DNA of 64,000 nt. Origin: an uncultured Bacteroidales bacterium. GTDB taxonomy: Bacteria > Bacteroidota > Bacteroidia > Bacteroidales > Paludibacteraceae. The stretch covers positions 1-64,000 of the forward strand of contig CALGHE010000080.1 of the NCBI GenBank assembly GCA_937915765.1, given 5' to 3'. Both the position numbers and the translations under genes were made by a program. A model generated the notes under the pieces. That model saw only the letters and a list, made by a program, of their open reading frames with translations, had not been told where the DNA came from and did not search any database. Positions 25,927 to 33,083 of the stretch are shown piece by piece (position 1 is the stretch's first letter; the number at the start of each line of letters is the position of its first letter).

Positions 25927-27585
25927 ATGAGTAATAATCAAAAACTCTCTGTATTAGAGAAATGCGCCTATGGTGCAGGAGATTTGGCGTGCAACCTCTT
26001 CTGGGGTATTGTCTGTATCGCCAGTATGTTCTACTCGGACATTTTCGGAATTGAGCCGGCTGATGCCGCAACAATGATGATGATTGTCAGTTTTTTGGAT
26101 ATCGTAATTGATATTTTCATCGGAGGTGCTTCTGATAGATGTAATACCAAATACGGAAAGTTCCGTCCTTGGATTCTCTACGGATTTGTTCCGTTCTGTA
26201 TTGCTGGTGTTGCAGCCTTCTTCACCCCTGAAGGTTTCTCAATGGGTGGAAAATTAGTTTATGCGTATATCTCGTTCTTCTTGTTCAGAATTCTTTACGC
26301 TGTTGTAAACGTTCCTTACGGAGCTTTGCTTGGTGTGCTTTCTGAAGATCCAGAAGAAAGAGATTCAGTTTCTGCCTACAGAAACATCGGTGCTCAAATA
26401 GGATTCTGGTTGAGTTTCTCCATGGTAATGGAGTTTGCTAAGTATATGAAGGAAGCTACAGGAACTACTACTCCAACTTCATTCTTCTATGTAATGCTCA
26501 TCTACGGAGTTGTTGCATTAATTTTGCTCTTCTTCACATTTAAGTTCACAAAAGAGCGTGTGAAACCAGTTAAGGAGCAAAACAACAGTTTGGCAGAAGA
26601 CCTTGGAGACCTTGTTAAAAACCGTCCATGGTGGTATCTTTCGATTGCTGGTATCGCATTGATTCTATTTACAGCGTGCCATAACTCTGCTGCTGCCTTC
26701 TACGCTAAATACTTCTTGGCAGATATAGAGGTTGTTGAGCAAGGTGGTAAGATTTTGGAAATTTCTGAAACTAACGACAATAAGAAAACTCCTATTTACA
26801 TTCTTGAAAATGGTAGAATAGATACTGCTTCTGTGGGTGTATTTAACATAGGTGGAGAAAAAGTAGCAATCGAAAGATGTTTTGAAGTGGTTGGAGCTGA
26901 TGGAAATCGTGTAAATATTAAGGTTGCAAGAGGTGATGATGCGTCTCCGAAAGTGGGAGATAATTTAAGTTTCTTCAAATATAAAGTAGAGGGTCAAATT
27001 TTCGGCTTCAAACTTGATTGGGAGACATTCTATATGTTGTTCGCTTCTTTGGGAACATTATTCACTATTTTGGGTACTTTGCTTATCAAACCGATTGTTT
27101 CAAGATTTGGTAAAAAGTGGACATGGTTTGCTTGCTTCTTGTTGGCGGCAGCAGAATCTGTGTTATTTATGTTTATCCCTAAGGATGGACTTGTTACTAT
27201 TATCCTGTTGAACTGTCTGTTCACCCTTATCATCGGTTCTACCGGATTTATCATGTGGAGTATGTATGCGGATGTTGCTGATAACGCTGAAGTAGAAACT
27301 GGTCGTCGTGCAACAGGATTGATTTACACTTCTGCAACAATGGCTCAGAAATTAGGTTTTGCAATTGCAAATTCACTTCCGTTGTTCGGACTTGCGATGG
27401 TTGGTTTTGTTGCAAATGATGTGAACATTACGCCTGATATAAAGGAGTCTGTTAAGAACGTATTCGTATTAGTTCCGTTGTTTGGTGCGGCATTAGGTGC
27501 GCTTGCGGTATTCTTCTACGACATCGATGAAAAGAAAATCGCTGAAAACTCAAAGAAACTTGCTGAAATGAAGAAGAACAATTAA
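25927..27585 (+). CDS. GPH-family sugar:cation symporter with extra inserted domain
   Basis: The 552-residue polytopic protein belongs to the glycoside-pentoside-hexuronide carriers of the MFS: EKCAYGAGDLACNLFWGIV, the IDIFIGGASDRCNTKYGKFRPW loop after helix 2, NVPYGALLGVLSEDPEERDSVSAYR, and GFIMWSMYADVADNAEVETGRRATGL late in the protein. It would import the disaccharide that GH94 splits. Residues ~267-360, between predicted helices 7 and 8, form an extra hydrophilic stretch of about 90 residues with beta-like pattern (ILENGRIDTASVGVFNIGGEKV, DNLSFFKYKVEG). Typical members are about 450 residues. The insert should face outside the cytoplasm. The gene starts 29 bases after GH3 with no terminator between them. 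Confidence 0.88.
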   Translation: MSNNQKLSVLEKCAYGAGDLACNLFWGIVCIASMFYSDIFGIEPADAATMMMIVSFLDIVIDIFIGGASDRCNTKYGKFRPWILYGFVPFCIAGVAAFFTPEGFSMGGKLVYAYISFFLFRILYAVVNVPYGALLGVLSEDPEERDSVSAYRNIGAQIGFWLSFSMVMEFAKYMKEATGTTTPTSFFYVMLIYGVVALILLFFTFKFTKERVKPVKEQNNSLAEDLGDLVKNRPWWYLSIAGIALILFTACHNSAAAFYAKYFLADIEVVEQGGKILEISETNDNKKTPIYILENGRIDTASVGVFNIGGEKVAIERCFEVVGADGNRVNIKVARGDDASPKVGDNLSFFKYKVEGQIFGFKLDWETFYMLFASLGTLFTILGTLLIKPIVSRFGKKWTWFACFLLAAAESVLFMFIPKDGLVTIILLNCLFTLIIGSTGFIMWSMYADVADNAEVETGRRATGLIYTSATMAQKLGFAIANSLPLFGLAMVGFVANDVNITPDIKESVKNVFVLVPLFGAALGALAVFFYDIDEKKIAENSKKLAEMKKNN

Positions 27586-27614
27586 TTTTTTCAACTTTCA
27601 TAATTTCTTTTTTA

Positions 27615-27649
27615 GGAGTTAGTCATTTATTGGCTAACTCCTTTTTTTT
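27615..27649 (+). terminator. Terminator after the GPH transporter gene
   Basis: GGAGTTAG (27615-27622) and CTAACTCC (27634-27641) followed by eight T residues. Confidence 0.9.
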
Positions 27650-27792
27650 CGATGAAATCATATTTTTTTACTGCATTTACCTGTTTTTGATATTTTTTTT
27701 ATAGTTTTTTGAAAGAAAAGTCAAAATTAGATAGTGGTTTCTTGCATAGTTTTGCGTCGTTATTGAACATGTGGGAGGTGAATCTTATTTTT

Positions 27793-27822
27793 TTAGGGCA
27801 ATTTCTGTAAAGTTGCTTTAAG
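27793..27822. repeat. Minimal type-2 repeat unit
   Basis: TTAGGGCAATTTCTGTAAA runs directly into GTTGCTTTAAG, so a left end and a short piece of right end are fused with no interior. The rest of 27586-27892 holds only the terminator and a TAGTTTTG box (27747-27754) that may belong to the GH10 promoter. Confidence 0.5.
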
Positions 27823-27892
27823 TCTAATACACAAGAAAACATTTATTTACGTAGTGATTCGCCTCGGTTTGTAAATTAAAATTTTATGTACT

Positions 27893-29941
27893 ATGGTAAG
27901 ATTTTTTAGATTTTCGATGTTGGTCATCGGATTGTTTTGCGTTAACTTTAGCATCAATGCCCAGTTGGCTAAGGATAACAAGTGTAAATTTTTGGGTAAC
28001 ATTACAACTTCCTACAATTGGCAAGAACAAGCTGATGCACAGGGAGTGAATGAGAAGTATTACCAGCTTTGGAACCAAATCACGTCAGAAAACGGTAGTA
28101 AATGGGGCTCTATCCACAAAGGATGGGGTAAGTTTGATTGGTCAAATTCTGACCGCGCATATGACTATGCGAAAAAGCACGGCTTTCCTTTCAAGTTCCA
28201 CTGTCTAATATGGGGTAGCCAGTATCCTTCTTGGATTGAAAGTCTAAGTGCGGCGGATACTTACAAGGCAATTGAAGAGTGGATGGATGCGGTAAAAGAG
28301 CATTATCCTGATCTTGAATTGATCGACGTGGTGAATGAAGCTATTTATGCGGGTGGAAAATATCACTCAAGCTACGAAAAGACAAAAATCATCGAAGCGT
28401 TGGGCGGTACAGGTAAAACTGGTTATGACTGGATTATTAAGGCATTCCACATGGCACGCGAACGCTGGCCTAATGCAAAATTGATTTATAACGACTACAA
28501 CACTTTTCGTTGGCAGAAAAACGAGTTCATAGCTTTGGTTAAAGCTTTGATTGACGGTGGTGCTCCGATTGATGCGTATGGTGCTCAGTCTCATGACCTT
28601 ACGGATATGGAGTTCGACGAGTTCAAAAGAGCAATGGACGAAACTCAGCAAAAATTGAAAATTCCTATGTACATCACTGAGTACGACATAGGTACAGACG
28701 ATGATAATTTGCAGTTGCAGCGTTATAAAGAGCAGATTCCTTATATGTGGGAGGCTGATTATGTTGCAGGTGTGACTCTATGGGGTTGGATTTATGGTAA
28801 AACTTGGACTACAAACGGTAACTCTGGTATCATTAAGAACGGTCAGGACAGACCTGCGATGAAGTGGTTGCGTGAGTACATGGCTACTGATGCTGCAAAG
28901 AACGCTAAGGGTCCTTTCTGTGGTGGAAAGAGCAACATTTCGGCAACTCTTGAACTCTCTACTGAAACTATTGTTGTGGGAGATGAACTGAAAATATCTG
29001 TCTCTGCTTCTGTTAAGGAAGGCAAGATTAATCATGTGGATATGTTTGCAGATGATTCTTTGCTGGTGAACAAGTACATCGCCCCTTATGAGTGGACTTT
29101 TGTTTCTGATAAGGCTGGTGTTGTTACTATCAAAGTGGTTGTTTTTGATGAAAGTGGCAATACTCTTGAAAAAACGGCTAAGCTGACTGTCTGCGATGAG
29201 AGAAAACCGTATTCAGGTTCTGCAATAGAGTTGCCTGGAACTCTTGAATTGGAAGATTTTGACAGAGGTTGCAATGGTTTTGCTTACAGCGATTCTGATG
29301 ACGAAAATGAGGGAGATGGCAAATATCGTGAAGAAAGTGGTGCGGATGTTGTTAAAGGTAACGGCGGACTTGCAATCGGTTACACAAGCGCGGGCGAGTG
29401 GATGGAATATACTGTGAATGTTAAGAGCGCAGGCAATTACTCTTTTGTTGCCGATGCTGCTTCTGGTTCTGACAATTCAGGTTTCCATATAAGTCTTATG
29501 AATGGCGGCGAAGAGGTTGAACTGACCGGCAAGTTGGATGTTCCTAATGGCGGAGACTGGGATACTTACACTTCGATAGAAGGAAAATTGTCAAAGTCTT
29601 TGGAAGAGGGAGAACAGATTCTGAGAGTTACGATTGACGGCTCTTATGTGAATATTGACAAAATAGTGTTCACTTGCTCTGATTGCAAGGAAGAAACTAC
29701 TTCTGTAGAGGGCATTTATGCCGATGAAATCGTTATTTCTCCAAATCCTGCGAAAGATTTCATAGAAGTGAAAACTGATGATTTTGAATATGCGGAGATT
29801 ATTGATTTGGCAGGAAAGATTGTAAAGAAGTCTGACGAAAAAGTTATAAATATATCTAATGTACCAGTAGGTTCCTATATTATCAAGGTTTATAGCATCA
29901 ATAATCCTGTTATATCCAGAATTTTCGTAAAGATGGATTAA
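27893..29941 (+). CDS. Secreted GH10 endo-beta-1,4-xylanase with CBM6 and T9SS sorting domain
   Basis: The 682-residue protein has a signal peptide (cleavage after FSINA) and a GH10 catalytic domain (~25-340) with LIWGSQYPSWIE, the acid/base Glu in DVVNEAIYAG (E149), LIYNDYNTF and the nucleophile Glu in MYITEYDIGTDD (E263). A bacterial Ig-like domain (~350-435) and a CBM6-like domain (~440-600; LELEDFDRG, GYTSAGEWMEYTVNVKSAGNYSF) follow. The C-terminal ~70 residues (ISPNPAKDFIEV ... VPVGSYIIKVY) form a type A T9SS sorting domain, so the enzyme should be exported by type IX secretion to the surface or medium. It has its own terminator and is the last gene of the glycan cluster. Confidence 0.94.
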   Translation: MVRFFRFSMLVIGLFCVNFSINAQLAKDNKCKFLGNITTSYNWQEQADAQGVNEKYYQLWNQITSENGSKWGSIHKGWGKFDWSNSDRAYDYAKKHGFPFKFHCLIWGSQYPSWIESLSAADTYKAIEEWMDAVKEHYPDLELIDVVNEAIYAGGKYHSSYEKTKIIEALGGTGKTGYDWIIKAFHMARERWPNAKLIYNDYNTFRWQKNEFIALVKALIDGGAPIDAYGAQSHDLTDMEFDEFKRAMDETQQKLKIPMYITEYDIGTDDDNLQLQRYKEQIPYMWEADYVAGVTLWGWIYGKTWTTNGNSGIIKNGQDRPAMKWLREYMATDAAKNAKGPFCGGKSNISATLELSTETIVVGDELKISVSASVKEGKINHVDMFADDSLLVNKYIAPYEWTFVSDKAGVVTIKVVVFDESGNTLEKTAKLTVCDERKPYSGSAIELPGTLELEDFDRGCNGFAYSDSDDENEGDGKYREESGADVVKGNGGLAIGYTSAGEWMEYTVNVKSAGNYSFVADAASGSDNSGFHISLMNGGEEVELTGKLDVPNGGDWDTYTSIEGKLSKSLEEGEQILRVTIDGSYVNIDKIVFTCSDCKEETTSVEGIYADEIVISPNPAKDFIEVKTDDFEYAEIIDLAGKIVKKSDEKVINISNVPVGSYIIKVYSINNPVISRIFVKMD

Positions 29942-29964
29942 TGAAAATTTCTAATAGTTTGATG

Positions 29965-30000
29965 AATCGGGGTTGCTGTGTTAGCAATCCCGATTTTTTT
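29965..30000 (+). terminator. GH10 terminator
   Basis: AATCGGGGTTGCT and AGCAATCCCGATT, one G-U/mismatch, then seven T residues. Confidence 0.9.
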
Positions 30001-30043
30001 ATTATATTTGCAACAATGTTTTTATGGTTCGTCATGTTTTTTT

Positions 30044-30099
30044 ACGGCAACTTCCATAACTATGGCGAATTTAAAACGTGACTTATGAAAGTTGCCTTA
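30044..30099. repeat. Compact type-2 inverted-repeat element
   Basis: ACGGCAACTTCCATAA (30044-30059) and TTATGAAAGTTGCCTTA (30083-30099) are inverted ends around 23 bases. The same plan occurs at 3818-3873 and 32337-32392. It lies 24 bases before the next start codon. Confidence 0.7.
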
Positions 30100-30122
30100 T
30101 ATCCTAATTAACAGGAAATAAA

Positions 30123-31238
30123 ATGGTGGAGATTAAACTGGTATCAACAAAAAAAGAGCTTAAAGAGTTTATCCGTTTCCCTCATGATCTGTTCAGAGGC
30201 AACGAATACTGGGTGCCGCCGCTCGACAGTGACGAGATGGAAACTTTGAGTAAGGATAAGAACCCTGCGTTCGAACATTGCGAAGCGGAATATTGGCTTG
30301 CCTACAAAGACGGTAAAATTGCTGGTAGAATTGCTGGTATCATCAATCATACTGCAAACAGGAAGTGGGGCAAGTTTGTGCGTTTCGGATGGGTCGATTT
30401 CATCGACGATATTGAGGTGGTTGAGGCTCTTTTCAGAACTGTGGAGGAGTGGGGCAGAAACAAAGGGATGGAGAAAATCCAAGGTCCGCTCGGATTTATT
30501 GACATGGACAACGAGGGTATGCTCGTGGAGGGCTTTGACAAAATGCCTACGATAGCCAATATTTACAATTATCCGTATTATCCGCAGATGATGCTTAAAT
30601 TGGGCTACGAGGGCAAGGAGGACTGGATACAGTTCAAATTGAAGGCTTCTCAGTCTATTCCTGAAAAAATGGAAAGAATCAATAAGCTTATAAAGGAAAA
30701 ATATAATCTGAAGGTACTCTCTTTTAAAAAGAAAAAGGAACTGCTGCCTTACGCAAAGCCTTTGTTCAACACGCTTAATCTGGCTTTTTCTAATCTTTAC
30801 GGTTATTCTGAACTTACGGAAAAGGAGATAGACAGACTTGTGAAGAATTATTTCACTTTCATAAATCCGGAGTTAGTGTGCATTGTTGTCGATGAAAAGG
30901 ACGAAGTTGTGGCTTTCGGCATATCTATGCCAACTCTTTCCAAGGCTTTTCAGAAGGCTAAGGGAAAACTTTTTCCTTTTGGTTTTATTCACATACTTAA
31001 GGCTCTTAAAAATATGGACGAGATAGATCTCTATCTCAACGGCGTACATCCTGACTGGCAGAAAAAAGGTGTCCACTCTCTCTATTACGTGGAGATGAAC
31101 AAGGCTTTCATAAGAAACAACATAAAGGTGGCCATCACCAATCCGCAACTTGAAAACAACATTAATGCGGTGAACGTATGGAGCAACTATGAGAACGAAC
31201 CTTATTTGCGTAGGCGTTGCTACGAAAAGGTTCTGTAG
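30123..31238 (+). CDS. GNAT-like N-acetyltransferase family protein (Bacteroidetes type)
   Basis: This 371-residue cytoplasmic protein is of a type common in Bacteroidetes and often carried as hypothetical. The N-terminal part (FRGNEYWVPPLDSDE, EYWLAYKDGKIAGRIAGIINH, VEEWGRNKGMEKIQGPLGFIDMDNEGMLVEGFD) resembles a GNAT fold, as does the late YLNGVHPDWQKKGVHSLYYVEMNKA with its GxxxG-like acetyl-CoA turn and AITNPQLENN. Two GNAT-like halves are possible. The substrate is unknown. Its TAG stop lies inside a repeat end (TAGGCAACTTCTG). Confidence 0.65.
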   Translation: MVEIKLVSTKKELKEFIRFPHDLFRGNEYWVPPLDSDEMETLSKDKNPAFEHCEAEYWLAYKDGKIAGRIAGIINHTANRKWGKFVRFGWVDFIDDIEVVEALFRTVEEWGRNKGMEKIQGPLGFIDMDNEGMLVEGFDKMPTIANIYNYPYYPQMMLKLGYEGKEDWIQFKLKASQSIPEKMERINKLIKEKYNLKVLSFKKKKELLPYAKPLFNTLNLAFSNLYGYSELTEKEIDRLVKNYFTFINPELVCIVVDEKDEVVAFGISMPTLSKAFQKAKGKLFPFGFIHILKALKNMDEIDLYLNGVHPDWQKKGVHSLYYVEMNKAFIRNNIKVAITNPQLENNINAVNVWSNYENEPYLRRRCYEKVL

Positions 31239-31305
31239 GCAACTTCTGTAAGTGAGTTCTATAAATTATTTCGCGTAATTTTTGAATTTATAGAACTCAC
31301 TTTTA
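31236..31305. mobile_element. Compact type-1 inverted-repeat element with adjoining type-2 end
   Basis: A type-2 end (TAGGCAACTTCTGTA, 31236-31250) is followed by an almost perfect inverted repeat: AAGTGAGTTCTATAAATT (31250-31267), core ATTTCGCGTAATTTTTG, then AATTTATAGAACTCACTT (31285-31302). The element fills the whole gap between two convergent genes and supplies the stop codons of both (TAG at 31236, TAA on the minus strand at 31305-31303). It may also fold as a bidirectional terminator. Confidence 0.75.
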
Positions 31306-32217
31306 GCACACGTACACTTTGCTAAACTTCTTTAATTGCTCTTCTATGTATTTTTTTAGTTCCGGAGAGTCTATTATCTCTACCTCGTCCAGCAGTCCCA
31401 TTACGAAGCGTCCGACCCCCCTGAAATTGCTTATATACGTGTCGAGCAGCCAGTGGTTTTCGTCGGTCTTTGACAAGTAGTCTTCTGCAAGCGGAAACTC
31501 TTCTACAAGCAGGTTGCGCGCCATAACGGAGAGTTTCAGTCTGACCCTTTTCGGCTCGCTGTAGTCCGACGTTCTGAAAATGTCTATGTTGCCCTTTTGA
31601 TGCATATTTTCAAACTGCCAGTCTGTCTCCTGAATTTCAACGCTCTCCACTCGGGTTACGTTGAACAGTTTATTTTTCATGTCTTCTACATCAAAGCACC
31701 ACATCTGCACATGATTTGGAGTCAGGTCCAAAACCTCCACAAGTCTGTCCCTCACCTTGCCGGAGTGCGACGAGGCGTAATTTTTCAACATGACCAGTTT
31801 CTTTTTTTCTTTAGCTTCGTTTAGCAACCGCACATTCTGAGAAAGCTGGGTGTTTATTGCGCTTTTCTCGATAGACGTGCAGGTATATACCGCTGACAAT
31901 TTTTTACGAAGATTACTTTTCAGCACATTAGTTTCGCTCAGCCCGTCGAGAAGCTGGTTAAAAATATGCACCTCTTCGTCTGTAAAATAAATCACCTTCG
32001 AGATGTCTTTAAAGAAATTGTTCTTCTTTCCAAACTTTGGAACGCTCTTTTTTACCTCTTCTACATAAAATCCAGCCTCTTTCAGCGTTTCCACATATCG
32101 GTAAATAGTACGTCTGTTCACGTTGAGTTTTTCAGCCATATCGGCTATAGTGTACAGATGAGGTTCCATCATGAACATCATCACTTTCAGCAATCTTTCT
32201 ATTTTTGGTTGGTCCAT
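31303..32217 (-). CDS. WYL-domain transcriptional regulator
   Basis: The 304-residue protein has an N-terminal winged helix (residues ~8-60; TIADMAEKLNVNRRTIYRYVETLKEAGF) and a C-terminal region with the WYL-type pattern (LVEVLDLTPNHVQMWCFDVEDMKNKLFNVTRVESVEI) followed by a WCX-like extension. Members sense small ligands or nucleic acids and often control DNA-damage or defence genes, but the target here is unknown; neighbours on both sides are unrelated. The gene stops within a repeat end, so its last residues (YVC) may have been set by the insertion. Confidence 0.85.
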   Translation of the reverse strand: MDQPKIERLLKVMMFMMEPHLYTIADMAEKLNVNRRTIYRYVETLKEAGFYVEEVKKSVPKFGKKNNFFKDISKVIYFTDEEVHIFNQLLDGLSETNVLKSNLRKKLSAVYTCTSIEKSAINTQLSQNVRLLNEAKEKKKLVMLKNYASSHSGKVRDRLVEVLDLTPNHVQMWCFDVEDMKNKLFNVTRVESVEIQETDWQFENMHQKGNIDIFRTSDYSEPKRVRLKLSVMARNLLVEEFPLAEDYLSKTDENHWLLDTYISNFRGVGRFVMGLLDEVEIIDSPELKKYIEEQLKKFSKVYVC

Positions 32218-32285
32218 AAATTCTGACTTGAATTAAAAACTGGCTCAATTTACAATAAATCTTCTTAAGAAAAGGAAGAGAGTGA

Positions 32286-32326
32286 TAAAAAAAATTCCGC
32301 AGAGTTGTTTTGAACCCTGCGGAATC
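32286..32326 (-). terminator. Terminator of the PepSY-like gene
   Basis: ATTCCGCAG (32294-32302) and CTGCGGAAT (32317-32325) with loop; on the minus strand a run of T follows. Confidence 0.8.
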
Positions 32327-32336
32327 TGCAAATAAT

Positions 32337-32392
32337 GGCAATTTCTATGAATTAGGTTGCTATGATTTTGAATCTCATAAAAATTGCCTAAT
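32337..32392. repeat. Compact type-2 inverted-repeat element
   Basis: GGCAATTTCTATGAATTAGG (32337-32356) and TCATAAAAATTGCCTAATAA (starting 32375) are the outer arms. It lies between the PepSY-like stop and its terminator. Confidence 0.65.
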
Positions 32393-32406
32393 AAATATAT
32401 GAAAAA

Positions 32407-32844
32407 TTAGTCGTCCATCTTAAAAAGTCTGTTCTTCTTGTCAAACTTAAGGTCTCTGCCATCAGAAAGCTCAATTTCGTGTCCGTACATATCTTTTTCT
32501 ATCTTTCTGATCTGCTGACCTTTAAACATGCTGTCAACTAACTTCTGAATATCAGACGGAATAAAGGTTGCAGGTACGGAACTCTTGTCAAATTCAATCT
32601 CTGTCCATTCGCCTTTGTTATTGAAAGCTACTTCATTGCCGCTCGCAAACTGAACTTCGTATGACTTTCTGATGAAATCTCTGTCAATCTTGATGAAAGA
32701 GACCTCTTCGTTAGAGAACTGCTCCTTTAGAGTAGTCCTTGCCTTTTCCGGCAACTCATTTACATTTTGTGTGATGATGTCTCTGCCGGCACTTGCTATA
32801 GAAAAACTAGACAAACCTAATAGTATTACAAAAGCTTTCTTCAT
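32407..32844 (-). CDS. PepSY-like (DUF2874) periplasmic protein
   Basis: The 145-residue protein has a signal peptide (MKKAFVILLGLSSFSIASA) and two PepSY-like repeats: ELPEKARTTLKEQFSNEEVSFIKID...YEVQFASGNEVAFNNKGEWTEI and FIPSDIQKLVDSMFKGQQIRKIEKD...HEIELSDGRDLKFDKKNRLFKM. This is the PF11396 pattern widespread in Bacteroidetes, related in fold to BLIP. The role is unknown; family members are proposed to bind or inhibit proteins in the periplasm. Confidence 0.88.
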   Translation of the reverse strand: MKKAFVILLGLSSFSIASAGRDIITQNVNELPEKARTTLKEQFSNEEVSFIKIDRDFIRKSYEVQFASGNEVAFNNKGEWTEIEFDKSSVPATFIPSDIQKLVDSMFKGQQIRKIEKDMYGHEIELSDGRDLKFDKKNRLFKMDD

Positions 32845-33083
32845 AACGTGAAATTTTAATTGTTTATAACTCTATTATTTACAACTGCAAGATATTAATA
32901 ATTTATATTAATTACAAATTTATTATCATTTAATTTCTGAAATTAACATAAATTAACATTTTTTACATATATAACGTTCTGAAAATAATAAATGTTCACA
33001 AAAACAGAGTGTTTAGAAGTTGTTATAATTTTATATATTTGTGCACAGCTCCTTATATTTAAAAATTCAGAAATTGTAAAGTC

